This document shows, one piece after another, positions 1 through 10,390 of a stretch of 64,000 bases of DNA. Numbering within the stretch: the first letter of the stretch is position 1; each line of letters starts with the position of its first letter. The position numbers and the translations under genes are program-made. Source of the stretch: Tenebrio molitor (lineage: Eukaryota > Arthropoda > Insecta > Coleoptera > Tenebrionidae); contig NC_091052.1 in NCBI RefSeq assembly GCF_963966145.1, forward strand, positions 18,104,001 to 18,168,000. Reading direction: 5' to 3'. The notes beneath the pieces were generated by a model. That model had not been told where the DNA came from and made no database searches. It worked only from the letters and a program-made list of their open reading frames with translations.

Positions 1-64
1 TGTCTTTTTTGTAAAAGTGATAGAGCATGTTATAGTATATTCATGCATATTTTGTGCATATTTG
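1..64 (+). repeat. 5' end of split dispersed repeat, copy 1
   Basis: This stretch matches 8513-8576 almost base for base. The match resumes at about 4063, so the intervening CR1-like element inserted into the repeat. The second copy (8511-10303) shows the uninterrupted order at this point. No coding potential is seen. Confidence 0.8.
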
Positions 65-230
65 AAATGAAATCTCTTAATACAACAGTTTTGAGATCCG
101 AGCATTTTTAACGTTTTCAGTAGAAAATAAAGAGAGAACAATTATAATTATTGTAAAAATAAGTGAAATTAGTAAAAGACTACGTTGTTGTTCAACATTT
201 GTAATCATAATCCGCCAGTTTTCAAGAAAT

Positions 231-968
231 ATGAGTTCTTGCAAGATATGTGATCATCAGTTGGGGTCAAAATCGCCTGGAGTGCAGTGCGGTTTTTGTT
301 CATGCTTTTATCATGCAAAGTGTTTATCACTTCCAAGGGAACAACTGAGTGCGTTCCGCGATATACCAGGTGTGGTCTACAAGTGTGAGGACTGTCGTGA
401 GAAGAAGAATACGGAATACACGTCATTTGTTGATGCCATAAAACGACTAGAGGCTCTTATTAAATCTTTGCAAGATGAGATTATCCAGCTAAAACAAGAA
501 AAGAATTCAGACGAAGCAGAAAAAATAATTGGCGAGATAACGGATCGACAGCAAAGGGAAAGAAATTTGATAATGTTTAACGTCCCTGAACAGCAAACCG
601 GAAATCTAGCTAACAGACGTGCAGCTGACCTACGTATGATAACGGAGATTATTAGCAATATTGCACCTGATATACCGACAGATTCCATTAATGCATATAG
701 ACTTGGAAAAAGGGGAAATCTGGACAAGCCTGTACCCTTAAAAATCGTATTAAGATCGCGCGACCACGTATTTGAGGTGCTGAAGAATAAACGCAAAGTT
801 CGTGATGCTTATCCTAATATTAGTATCACCACTGATAAGACCGCCATGCAACGGGAACAGCTGAAGAAGACTCTGGGCAGCTTACGAGAACGTACGCAGC
901 AGGGAGAAGAGGGGCTATATGTGAAATATATAAATGGAAATCCAGTAATTTTGAAGTCAAAAAACTAA
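231..968 (+). CDS. CR1-like ORF1 protein with PHD zinc finger
   Basis: A 245-residue protein. Residues 4-55 contain a C4HC3 pattern (C-x2-C, C-x2-C, H-x2-C, C-x2-C), which is a PHD-type zinc finger. Residues about 65-105 are charged and heptad-like, suggesting a coiled coil. The C-terminal half, from RQRERNLIMFNVPE onward, resembles the RNA-binding region of ORF1 proteins in CR1/L2-type retrotransposons, which bind element RNA during retrotransposition. The ATG at 231 follows stops in all frames and begins just ahead of the zinc finger. The stop at 966-968 lies inside the upstream extension of the ORF2 frame, so the two frames overlap. Family assignment is by motif only. Confidence 0.85.
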   Translation: MSSCKICDHQLGSKSPGVQCGFCSCFYHAKCLSLPREQLSAFRDIPGVVYKCEDCREKKNTEYTSFVDAIKRLEALIKSLQDEIIQLKQEKNSDEAEKIIGEITDRQQRERNLIMFNVPEQQTGNLANRRAADLRMITEIISNIAPDIPTDSINAYRLGKRGNLDKPVPLKIVLRSRDHVFEVLKNKRKVRDAYPNISITTDKTAMQREQLKKTLGSLRERTQQGEEGLYVKYINGNPVILKSKN

Positions 969-1036
969 ACTTTAAGATCGGGTTTGTAAATATAAGGTCG
1001 ATTGGTAATTGTTTTAATACATTTAAGGAAACGGTA

Positions 1037-3778
1037 TTGCACAGTAACTTCGACATAATTGGTGTTGGGGAGACATGGCTAAATCAGGACGTTTTGGATA
1101 CATCTATTCATATACCAAACTATAATATTGTCAGGGTAGATAGGGTTGGACGTGGTGGGGGGGTTGCTTGCTATGTGAAGTCATCTTATAAGTTTAAAAT
1201 TTGTTACAAGTCGGCTCCCGAAGGGATCCTTGAACAGTTGTGGGTAATTCTTTATTTTAGAAAGCAAAAAATTGGTTTTGGGGTTGTTTATCGTCCTCCA
1301 AATGCAAATGTAGAATCTTCTCTAGATGAATTGTGTGATGTTATGAAAACTGTGTGTTTGGAAACCACGTCTATAATACTTAGTAGGGATATAAATATAA
1401 ATTTCTTAAATACTAGGTCACAGGAATTACGGAAGTTTGTTAACGTTATGAACTCTTTTTATTTGCATCAGGTAATTAGTGAGCCAACCAGAATTACTGA
1501 AAACAGTGAATCGCTTATAGATGTAATATGTTTGTCCAATTCATTGAGTTGCACCCATGGCGGTACACTGGATATGATAGGGTGCACGGATCATGTGCTG
1601 GTATTTTGTGAATTGCTCATCAAAAATGCAGAGGTAAGTTCAGGTAAATATTTTTATAGAAACATCAAAAATATAGATATGGGCAGTTTTGCATTTGATG
1701 CACTGCATAACATTCCATGGTCCCATACAGTTCACATTGATAGTATTGACGATAAGGTGAATTTTTTGAATAAATCCATAATTACATTGTTTGATTTACA
1801 CGCACCGCTAAAACAATTTAATAAAAAAAAGAATCATAAGCCATATATAACTTACAATTTAAGATTAATGATTAGAGAGAAGAATAAGGCATACAAAAAA
1901 TATCTACAGAAAAGGACGAATGAAAGTCGTAAATACTATGTTGAATTGAGAAATTATGTAAATGCTGCAATTAACCGTGAAAAAAGAGCTTACATGAAAT
2001 ATATTTTGGAGACCTGTGAAGGTGATACAAAAAAACTGTGGAAAAACTTATCAGACTGGGGTATAAATACTAAAAATAAGATTAAGAATCAATTACCAGA
2101 TTCACTTTGCAAGCCTGAGGAATTAAATAACTACTTTTTGAGCGTTGCAGGTTCATGTATAATAAATCAGGATACGGCAAATTTTTATAGCAACAATCCT
2201 TTAAGTAGCAGCGCCATGTTCTCATTTAAAGAAATAACGAACGATGACTTGCTAAAAAGTTTGAGAACAATAAAAACTAACGTATCAGGTGCAGATAATA
2301 TTTCCATTGCAATGTTAAACTTGGTAATGCCGTATTGCATAGACACAATCAGAAATTTATTTAATGAATCTATTCGAATTGGCAAATTCCCAAAAATATG
2401 GAAAACTGCAAATGTAATTCCCATTCCTAAAGTGACATCACCTACATCATTTAGCGATTTGCGCCCAATCAGTATTTTGCCCGCATTATCGAAACTTTTT
2501 GAAAAGCTTTTGGCTGTGCAAATAGTAAATTTTCTGGATCAAAATAATATACTACCTGACATTCAGTCTGGTTTTAGAGGTAACTATAGCACTCGGACAG
2601 CTCTCTTACGCGTAACTGATGATTTAGCTCATGCGATGGATAAGTCAAAGCCCTCAATTTTAATTTTGCTCGATCAAAGTAAAGCATTTGATCTTGTTCA
2701 TTTTGATCTCTTACTGATCAAGCTAAAACATATTGGTTTCCAGGAAGGTGCTTTGAGATTTATGAAAAATTATTTAAATGGAAGACGTCAAAAAATATTT
2801 TTAGATGATACGATGCAGTCGTTGTTAAAAGCAACCACATCGGGTGTCCCTCAAGGCAGTGTCCTCGGACCCATTTTGTTCTCGATATACACTTATGATC
2901 TGCCAAAATACTTACAGTATTGCAAATTACACATGTATGCAGATGATATTCAATTGCAATATTCATTTCATATTGACCATGCATATGACGCTATAAATAA
3001 TCTAAACTCTGATTTGGCTAACATTGCTGCTTATACAACGGACCATGGCTTGCGACTTAATTCGGGGAAGACTTTGGCTTTAACAGTAGGATCAGAGAGG
3101 CAACGCATAACCATTGAATCTAATTTTACCATTAAACTTAATAATGAAAATGTCAAGTGGGTTCAAAGTGTAAAAAGTTTAGGATTGGTTATTAATGGAT
3201 CATTATCGTTTGAAGAACATATTAACAATATATATAGAAAGTCTATGCAAAAATTGAGAAGTGTATATGGTCTTAAATTTCAGCTTGATCAACAAACGAA
3301 GCTCCAGTTAGTCAAAACTATTATTTATCCACATTCCGATTATTGTTCTTTGGTGTACTATTATTTTTTAACAAATGAAAACTGCCTTAAGTTGCAAAAA
3401 ATACAGAATGCTTGCATACGGTTTGTGCGCTGTGTACCGCGTAGACATCATATCACACCACATCTTGTGCGACTCAATGAGTTGAATTTCAGATTGCGAA
3501 CTTTATTCCAAGCAGCAGTCTTTTTGCATAAGCTCTTGTTAACCAAAGTTCCGAGTTATTTACATCAGCTGCTGCTTAGAAGGTCTGAGGAACATTGTAG
3601 GAATATTAGATTCGATACATTTACGATACCACAACATTCTTCCAAAAAATTTGAAGGTAGTTTTTCTTATATGGCTCCTACAATATTAAATAAATTTCTT
3701 GAATATTTAAATCTGCCAGAGGGGCAATTTAGAATTAAAATAGAAAAACTATGTGTTGGTTACCTGATTGAGTCATAA
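1037..3778 (+). CDS. CR1-like ORF2: AP endonuclease and reverse transcriptase
   Basis: At least 913 residues. The N-terminal apurinic-type endonuclease shows GETWL (metal-binding Glu), RDINI in place of the usual GDFN, and CTDH in place of SDH near residue 195. The reverse transcriptase follows, with SGFRGNYST, LDQSKAFD, GVPQGSVLGP and the catalytic MYADD motif near residue 635. No RNase H or zinc knuckle is seen at the C-terminus. The frame is open upstream to before 965 and overlaps ORF1, but I find no in-frame ATG before the endonuclease begins. Initiation may therefore be by re-initiation or at a non-ATG codon; the given start is a TTG. The Gly-to-Arg and Ser-to-Thr changes at endonuclease motifs may weaken it. 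Confidence 0.85.
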   Translation: MHSNFDIIGVGETWLNQDVLDTSIHIPNYNIVRVDRVGRGGGVACYVKSSYKFKICYKSAPEGILEQLWVILYFRKQKIGFGVVYRPPNANVESSLDELCDVMKTVCLETTSIILSRDININFLNTRSQELRKFVNVMNSFYLHQVISEPTRITENSESLIDVICLSNSLSCTHGGTLDMIGCTDHVLVFCELLIKNAEVSSGKYFYRNIKNIDMGSFAFDALHNIPWSHTVHIDSIDDKVNFLNKSIITLFDLHAPLKQFNKKKNHKPYITYNLRLMIREKNKAYKKYLQKRTNESRKYYVELRNYVNAAINREKRAYMKYILETCEGDTKKLWKNLSDWGINTKNKIKNQLPDSLCKPEELNNYFLSVAGSCIINQDTANFYSNNPLSSSAMFSFKEITNDDLLKSLRTIKTNVSGADNISIAMLNLVMPYCIDTIRNLFNESIRIGKFPKIWKTANVIPIPKVTSPTSFSDLRPISILPALSKLFEKLLAVQIVNFLDQNNILPDIQSGFRGNYSTRTALLRVTDDLAHAMDKSKPSILILLDQSKAFDLVHFDLLLIKLKHIGFQEGALRFMKNYLNGRRQKIFLDDTMQSLLKATTSGVPQGSVLGPILFSIYTYDLPKYLQYCKLHMYADDIQLQYSFHIDHAYDAINNLNSDLANIAAYTTDHGLRLNSGKTLALTVGSERQRITIESNFTIKLNNENVKWVQSVKSLGLVINGSLSFEEHINNIYRKSMQKLRSVYGLKFQLDQQTKLQLVKTIIYPHSDYCSLVYYYFLTNENCLKLQKIQNACIRFVRCVPRRHHITPHLVRLNELNFRLRTLFQAAVFLHKLLLTKVPSYLHQLLLRRSEEHCRNIRFDTFTIPQHSSKKFEGSFSYMAPTILNKFLEYLNLPEGQFRIKIEKLCVGYLIES

Positions 3779-4039
3779 AACGATTTTTGTGACCAGTTTT
3801 ATAGATTTGCTTTATGTATTGTTATTGTTATTAGTTCTAATGTGTGCGGTTTCTCGATACGAATGTTAAGTTCTTGCTTTGTAATTAGATTTAAGTTTGA
3901 TTTTTCTTTTTTTTTCCTTTTTTTGTCATACTTTGTTATTTTCTTTTATTTTGTTTAATTGTGGAACGGTGTTAGACAGGTATTTACCTAACCGTTACCA
4001 TTTGTATACCTGTAAAACAGTGTACAATAAACAGTTTAC

Positions 4040-4062
4040 TTACTACTTACTTACTTACTTAC
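4040..4062 (+). repeat. ACTT microsatellite tail of the CR1-like element
   Basis: About five ACTT units directly follow the putative polyadenylation region (caataaaca at about 4024) and abut the resumed target repeat. Short tandem 3' tails are typical of CR1-group elements. Confidence 0.8.
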
Positions 4063-5396
4063 TATATTTCAGTGCATTTCTAGCTAAGAAGCGTGCATAT
4101 ATATGCGCATATTTTCTTCATTTTTCAGTGCATATAATCCGAGCTTTATTTATTACTCTCAAGGGCTGGTTAGATCACCAAGGTGCGAAGTGGCGGGGTC
4201 AACTAAAAAAGGAGGCAGGAACGAACACGCGCCGAAGAAAATGTATGCTATCTTATTTACAACCATCATCTTTTATACAGGGTTATTCTAAATGATTGTA
4301 GTCGAAGTAGGCCATGCCCATGTTATTAATTTTTTGCTGCTTTCATGTGAACTGGCAATTTTGTCGCTGTTATTTTTTAGGTGAAAAGTGCGATGATGAG
4401 ATTTTTATTTATTTTTGTTAAATTAACGATTGAATCCAGAAATATTGAGTTGTTTTGCACCCAATTTAACTCCCGTGTGTACTCACTTATTCACATTATT
4501 TTGATGGTTTTTTTTGTGTGGAGCGGCAACCTTAAATTTTACATTGAGTTTTTACGCCTACTTCGACTACAATCATTTAGAATAACCCTGTACAAAAATT
4601 GTATGGCAGTAATATTATTTTTTAGTGGCTCCGGCCGGAATTTGGTAGTTTATAAATCTCGAAATCATCTAAAAATACATGTCTTGTCGGCCTAGAGCTG
4701 CAAAAAGTAGGTATTTCGATTGGCATGTGTTATCGGAATTCTGTCAAGTGTCAATGTCAATTCTGTGCCTGGCTTGTTAATAGCTATTTATGTAATAAGT
4801 ACTGTTAGGTTATATATCTTTATTATTCCAGCCCAATTACTGAATAAAATAACGATTTAGGTGTTAGCGTTGTGACCAGGAATTTGACAGAAGACGGCAC
4901 CGCTGGAACGCAAACCGAAGGAGAGGGAGAATGATACAATCTTACCCAAGACCTCGCTATAATGAAATTAGAATATTGATGTTTACAGCAAAACTTAAAT
5001 AATTAAAAATTATTGACTTACAAAAATGATGTGATGTACAATGACGTAAAATTTAATGACAATTGAAAATATAAATTAATTGTAATGATAAAGTTTCATA
5101 CCAAAATGTAATTAATTCTTAAACAAACAATAAAAAAAATGACGAAAGATGGCAAAAGAACTCCGACTGATCGGTCTTATCGCAGGCCGACACCTCGCCG
5201 AGATAAGTCCGGGGAAAAAAATAGTTGATTATCTGTTGGCAAATGCCGTCCTGGAGGCGGCGAGGACGACAGGACGGGGTTGCTCCAGAGTACGTCTCTC
5301 AAACTGAGTAACCTTCCTCGTACAGATTCTGCTCCGACGATGAGGGAGGACTTGAATCGGCAAGAGGACCACGTGGTTGGTTAATCATGTGATTTC
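4063..5396 (+). repeat. Dispersed repeat, copy 1 (3' part)
   Basis: This stretch matches 8577-10303 apart from one MITE present only in the second copy. Both copies carry the same internal MITE (4278-4590) and the same GC-richer 3' part near 5160-5390, and both stop matching right after ttctggc. Identity is high by eye, with scattered substitutions and short indels. No convincing ORF: the open frames at 4103 and 4381 are not conserved as coding between the copies. The repeat class is unknown. Confidence 0.8.
4278..4590. mobile_element. MITE family A (TIR CAGGGTTATTCTAAATG), copy 1
   Basis: The ends are inverted repeats of about 35 bp beginning CAGGGTTATTCTAAATG, flanked by TA on both sides. 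The TA target and short non-coding interior indicate a Tc1/mariner-type non-autonomous element. Related copies lie at 9185-9499 and 19024-19378. Confidence 0.85.
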
Positions 5397-6357
5397 TGGC
5401 GACCTGGTAGAGATTCGTTATGGGGGTAGAGCTGCCACCGATCGTATTCCGTCGACCTGTACGCGTACACGTGCGTTTTAATATGGGGTACCGTTTGCAC
5501 CCGAAAGGGGAGAAAATGTTGGACTAAATTTCTTACCAGGCCGAAAGGGGAGAGTGATTTCTATCCGCAGCGAGCGATATGTACTGATTTGTCCCACAAG
5601 GGAACCTCTTGGCGGCGCGGTCTCTTATATCCGTCCGTGACGAGCGGGGTGGTTCCTACCTGGGGCCCAATTCTTGAAATCACTGGAAAATATTCGTTTG
5701 AGAATATTTTCCCATAAATGAATTCCCAGTAGAATTTAAAATGTCTCATATCTGTATTCTTGAACTGTTTGGAAAATAATTTCACATGAGAATTTAAAAA
5801 TGCAATATGTTGACAATTTGGATCAAACGGGTCTAATTTCCCTAAGTCTTTGTGTTTGGGCAACCATTATTTGGATTGCAATGAATTCTTCCATTTTTTT
5901 TTTTACAAACATAATTATGTATTAACAAAAATGTCATATTTGACAGTCGAATTTCTCGCGAGAAAATTATTTTCCCATGATAAACACTAGGTGAAATAAT
6001 TCTCCGGATTACTAGTGTAAATCCGTCTGACGTAAGTCCAGAATACACTTTTGCATTTCTCATGAGAAAATTTGCCTATTTTTCCAATGAGGATTAATTC
6101 CATGGATTCAAGAATTGGGCACCTGACTGGAACTGCACCGGAAACGACACCCCTATTGGACCGCACCAACCTTCACCATTTTTACCCACGACTGGCTTCT
6201 CGACTTGCTCAACGAAACTCGCGTACCTCTTTATCCGGCAAAAAATTTTTCTTTTCGAACGCACGAGCGCTTTCCGCAAAGAGTTGTCGGGAGAATGCTT
6301 GCTTGGGTTTGCGCGGACTATTCAATTTGGTGTGATCAGGATTTTTTTTTTAAACGT
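5397..6357. other. Non-coding segment, GC-rich at its left end
   Basis: I see no gene here. The first 280 bases are unusually GC-rich for the window and contain two similar phrases (cgaaaggggaga at about 5499 and 5541). The right part is AT-rich and ends in a T run followed by aaacgtaaca, which resembles an LTR 3' terminus. No partner terminus was found, so an LTR fragment is only a possibility. Confidence 0.4.
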
Positions 6358-6389
6358 AACAGTACATAATGTAGGGCAAGTTCACAAAG

Positions 6390-6860
6390 CCTAATTATGT
6401 ACGAATTACATACAAAGCTTTAGGTATGTTCGATTGTGAAGTTAAGTTTCTTTTAGATACAAAATTAATAGATTCTAAAAATTACGATAAATTCGAAGTG
6501 TTCTGTTTTTGTTTCTGTGGTTACGAAATTATTTATTACTATTTATTTGAAAACGAACAGTGTTTGTGTTTGAAATACGAACTGAAATCGTCTTTATTTC
6601 TACTTGTAATAATGAGCAAAGTAAGTGAAATTGCGGCAAAAGCTAAAGAATCTTGACTGCAAAGTTTTCTATTTATTCTATTTATTCCTGATGATTTAAA
6701 TAAAATTAGAAACATTTTGACGTTTATTTTGAAGTAATACCCAAAATTTACAAGCGGCCGTTTTACTATCTTTATAGACCAGTCCATAAACAGATAGTTT
6801 GTGTACACTAAACGATATCATAAATCATGAATTATAATACAATCGAATATAAAAATATTT
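6390..6860. repeat. Dispersed repeat, also at 49845-50268
   Basis: Long stretches match 49845-50268, for example agattctaaaaattacgat and gtaagtgaaattgc. The open frame at 6426-6656 is not preserved in the other copy, so I treat this as a non-coding or dead repeat of unknown class. Confidence 0.7.
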
Positions 6861-6926
6861 TTCTATTTACAATAACGTAGAAGCTACAAAGAAGCAATAT
6901 TGAACAAAAACGATAGTTATAACATA

Positions 6927-8448
6927 CACTCACCGGCATAAAATTCGATCCATCCAATATTTTTATCAAATCTTTTTTTTATGAGCACATCATATCAAAT
7001 GTACGTTGTATATTTGATATAGCAAGTGTAAACAGTGTTTAGTTACTTTTTCACTGAAGACAAGCAAAACATTTTTATATTCCAAGTCTGAATGAATTTT
7101 AACAGTTTTTGAGGATTTTCTACATATTGTTCTTTCGTATTTTTTCCACTCTTTGTATGGCACTGTTCACGACTGTGTTGAAAACAAGTAAATTAGTATT
7201 CGTAAAACTAAAATATGGGTTTAACTCCATCCGATACTGCGAGCTATTGCTTTAATTCAAGATGGACAGTCGAAGTATTACGTGGCTGGCGTTCTTGGTG
7301 TTTCAAGATGTAGTATCCAAAGAGCTGTTAAACGATTTCCAGAAACCAAAGGCTGTACCAGAAGAGTAGGGTCAGGAAGAAAAAGGTCTACAACTCCCCG
7401 TGATGATCACTTTCTTACTTTAACAATCCTGAGAAACAGGGACACTACTGCAGTTAGAGCACGGAACGAACTGCAGGAGGTACGGGTTGTTGCAGTAAGT
7501 GAACGAACCGTAAGAAAAAGGTTAGAGGAACACGATTTAAGTGCAAAAACACTCGCACATTGCCTACTGTTGACCAGGGAACACCGAGTAGCGAGGCTTC
7601 TCATTGCTCACGAACATCTAAACTGGGGAATTGAAGAATGGGGTCGAATTCTTTTCACTGACGAGTCAAGATTTTTCCTCAGATCTTCAGATGGCCGTCA
7701 AAGAGTATGGCGTAGGACTGGCGAAAGGGTTGCTCAGTGCAATTCTGTGCCAGGGATCAGTTTTGGTAGTGGTTCAATCATGGTATGGGGTGGCATTAGT
7801 ATGGAAGCTCGCACCGAATTAGTGGTGGTAAATGGAGGGGCAATAACAGCAAATAGGTACATTAGGGACATCCTGAAACCACATGTTGTGCCCTTTCCTC
7901 CATTTATTGGTAATAACTCCATTCTAATGCACGATAATGCCCGTCCACACATTGCTCAAATCGTAAATGAGTATTTGGACACAGTTGAAATCCACCATAT
8001 GATTTGGCCTGCAAGAAGTCCCGATCTTAATTCAATCGAACATGTTTGGGACATGGTCGGAAGACGAGTTAAAGTCCGAACTCCTGCTCCTGCAAACTTG
8101 AGAGACCTAAGTGCAGCAGTTATTCAAGAATGGCAAGAAATAGACCAAGCTGTCATTCAGGACCTTTTTGAAGGAATGCCAAGACGAATGGAAGCTGTAA
8201 TTCAAGCTAGAGGAGGCAATATGAGTTTTTAGTTTATTACATTTCGTGTTAAATTTTTAAGAGGTTTTGTATTATTTTTGTTATTAGAGAAATAAAATGT
8301 GAGTTTTGGTTTAATTACGTTAAAATTGAGTTACAATCCTTCTAAACTCATCAATTAATCAAAAATAAAATATGGTAAATAAAATAAAACTTAATTAAAA
8401 AAGTTAATTCAAATAATGCACATGGATCGAATTTTGTGCCGGTGAGTG
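6927..8448 (+). mobile_element. Complete Tc1-type transposon (TIR CACTCACCGGCA)
   Basis: The ends are inverted repeats of about 27 bp reading CACTCACCGGCAYAAAATTC inward, with TA target duplications at 6925-6926 and 8449-8450. The 1522 bp interior holds one transposase frame. This is the only DNA transposon in the window with matched ends and a nearly complete transposase in the Tc1 group. Confidence 0.93.
7282..8232 (+). CDS. Tc1-like DD34E transposase, N-terminus probably frameshifted
   Basis: 316 residues from the listed GTG. The start of a paired-type helix-turn-helix lies just upstream in the same frame (IQDGQSKYYVAGVLGVSRCS, from about 7255), so the real domain begins earlier. The catalytic core is complete: FTDESRF carries the first Asp, MHDNARPH the second, and SPDLNSIEHVW the Glu, with 34 residues between the last two (DD34E). 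A plausible ATG at 7215 (MGLTPSD) is in another frame, and the two join only if a one-base slip occurred near 7237. The transposase cuts and pastes DNA at TA sites; this copy may be inactive because of the N-terminal slip. Confidence 0.9.
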   Translation: MAGVLGVSRCSIQRAVKRFPETKGCTRRVGSGRKRSTTPRDDHFLTLTILRNRDTTAVRARNELQEVRVVAVSERTVRKRLEEHDLSAKTLAHCLLLTREHRVARLLIAHEHLNWGIEEWGRILFTDESRFFLRSSDGRQRVWRRTGERVAQCNSVPGISFGSGSIMVWGGISMEARTELVVVNGGAITANRYIRDILKPHVVPFPPFIGNNSILMHDNARPHIAQIVNEYLDTVEIHHMIWPARSPDLNSIEHVWDMVGRRVKVRTPAPANLRDLSAAVIQEWQEIDQAVIQDLFEGMPRRMEAVIQARGGNMSF

Positions 8449-8619
8449 TATATATTTTCATTTTGTTTTTATATTAATAAATTTTGAATAAATAGATTAA
8501 ATCTGCAAAATTTGTCTTTTTTGTAAAAGTGATTGAGCATATTATAGTATATTCATGCATATTTTGTGCATATTTGTGCATATTTCAGTGCATTTCTAGC
8601 TAAAAAGCGTGCATATATA

Positions 8620-9008
8620 CAGGGTGTTTGAAAATTGCTAGTACAAAAAAATACTGGTAATTGGTGATGGTGAGTTAAAGTCATCGACAAAAAATTTTTT
8701 TAATAAAAGTCCTCTAGTTTTCGAGATAAAAATTACTAAAAATTGGGTTAAAATTGTTAGTACCATTGTTAGTTGCCAAAATCTTGCAAAAAAATATTTA
8801 TTTTTCATATTGTTGTATATGTAGTCCTTCATTATCACGCTTGGTTACCAAGGTTTAAAAAATACTTCCCCGCCTGAGGCGGAAAATATGCTGGGATAGG
8901 GTTACTTTATCCCTTTTGTTTAAAAAAATTAAAAATTGTTTTTTTGGATTTCTTAGGGCTTCTAGATGCCACCGTTTTTTTTTGTACTAGCAATTTTCAA
9001 ACACCCTG
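8620..9008. mobile_element. MITE family B (TIR CAGGGTGTTTGAAAATTG)
   Basis: Perfect or near-perfect 31 bp inverted ends with TA on both sides (8618-8619 and 9009-9010). The repeat copy at 4063 has the empty site (gcatatatatgcgcat), which proves both the boundaries and the TA duplication. It is 389 bp and non-coding. Confidence 0.93.
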
Positions 9009-9184
9009 TATGCGCATATTTTCTTCATTTTTCAATGCATATAATCCGAGCTTTATTTATTACTCTCAAGGGCTGGTTAGATCACCAAGGTGCGAAGTGG
9101 CGGGGTCAACTAAAAAAGGAGGCAGGAACGAACACGCGCCGAAGAAAATGTATGCTATCTTATTTACAACCATCATCTTTTATA

Positions 9185-9499
9185 CAGGGTTATTCTAAAT
9201 GATTGTAGTCGAAGTAGGCCATGCCCATGTTATTAATTTTTTGCTGCTTTCATGTGAACTGTCAGTTTTGTCGCTGTTATTTTTTAGGTGAAAAGTGCGG
9301 TGATGAGATTTTTATTTATTTTTGTTAAATTAACGATTGAATCCAGAAATATTGAGTTGTTTCGCACCCAATTTAACTCCCGTGTGTACTCACTTATTCA
9401 CATTATTTTGATGTTTTTTTTTTTGTGTGGTGCGGCAACCTTAAATTTTACATTGAGTTTTTACGCCTACTTTGACTACAATCATTTAGAATAACCCTG
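9185..9499. mobile_element. MITE family A, copy 2
   Basis: Same inverted ends and TA flanks as 4278-4590. It is present at the same position inside the second repeat copy, so the insertion predates the spread or duplication of the host repeat. Confidence 0.85.
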
Positions 9500-10303
9500 T
9501 ACAAAAATTGTATGGCAGTAATATTATTTTTTAGTGGCTCCGGCCGGAATTTGGTAGTTTATAAATCTCGAAATCGTCTAAAAATACATGTCTTGTCGGC
9601 CTAGAGCTGCAAAAAGTAGGTATTTCGATTGGCATGTGTTATCGGGATTCTGTCAAGTGTCAATTCTGTGCCTGGCTTGTTAATAGCTATTTATGTAATA
9701 AGTACTGTTAGGTTATATATCTTTATTCCAGCCCAATTACTGAATAAAATAACGATTTAGGCGTTAGCGTTGTGACCAGGAATTTGACAGAAGACGGCAC
9801 CTCTGGAACGCAAACCGAAGGAGAGGGAGAATGATACAATCTTACCCAAGACCTCGCTATAATGAATATTGATGTTTACAACAAAACTTAAATAATTAAA
9901 AATTATTGACTTACAAAAATGATGTGATGTACAATGATGTAAAATTTAATGACAATTGAAAATATAAATTAATTGTAATGATGAAGTTTCATACCAAAAT
10001 GTAATTAATTCTTAAACAAACAATAAAAAAAATGACGAAAGATGGCAAAAGAACTCCGACTGATCGGTCTTATCGCAGGCCGACACCTCGCCGAGATAAG
10101 TCCGGGGAAAAAAATAGTTGATTATCTGTTGGCAAATGCCGTCATTCTGGAAGCGGGGAGGACGACAGGACGGGGTTGCTCCAGAGTACGTCTCTCAAAC
10201 TGAATAACCTTCCTCGTACAGGTTCTGCTCCGACGATGAGGGAGGACTTGAATCGGCAAGAGGACCACGTGGTTGGTTAATCATGTGATTTCTGGCTTTG
10301 ATT

Positions 10304-10390
10304 GTATGTACATTTTTTAGGATTCTATGACAACCCTGTTAGGAGGTATTCATAAAAATTTATTTATTTATTTATTAAAACAAGAGCTCA
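10304..10390. repeat. Fragment of foldback family also at 24622-25305
   Basis: Matches the arm of the foldback element near 24729-24830 (acattttttaggattctat, then ccctgttaggag and ttaaaacaag). Only part of one arm is present, followed by TTTA repeats. Confidence 0.55.

Larger units (their letters stand above)
65..4062 (+). mobile_element. CR1-like non-LTR retrotransposon with two ORFs
   Basis: The element carries ORF1 (PHD finger plus RNA-binding-like protein) and ORF2 (AP endonuclease plus reverse transcriptase) in the order typical of the CR1/L2 group. It ends in a run of ACTT units at about 4040-4062, the microsatellite tail expected of this group. Its limits come from comparing the split repeat at 1-64 and 4063-5396 with the unsplit copy at 8511. 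The 5' end is approximate. Both ORFs are open throughout, so this is the best-preserved retroelement in the window. Confidence 0.85.
8511..10303 (+). repeat. Dispersed repeat, copy 2
   Basis: Second copy of the repeat at 1-64 and 4063-5396. It lacks the CR1-like insertion but carries an extra MITE at 8620-9008. After about 10303 the sequence passes into a fragment of the foldback family also found at 24622-25305. No coding region is supported. Confidence 0.8.

Noticed and set aside
4103..4695. ORFs in the dispersed repeat (62-132 codons)
   Set aside because: They run through a MITE and repeat sequence and differ in frame between the two repeat copies.
6346..6361. LTR end aaacgtaaca followed by gtac
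   Set aside because: No matching tgttac start with a gtac duplication could be found on the left, so an LTR boundary is not supported.
6426..6656. 76-codon ORF as a small gene
   Set aside because: The related repeat at 49845 breaks the frame with indels, so it is not conserved as protein.
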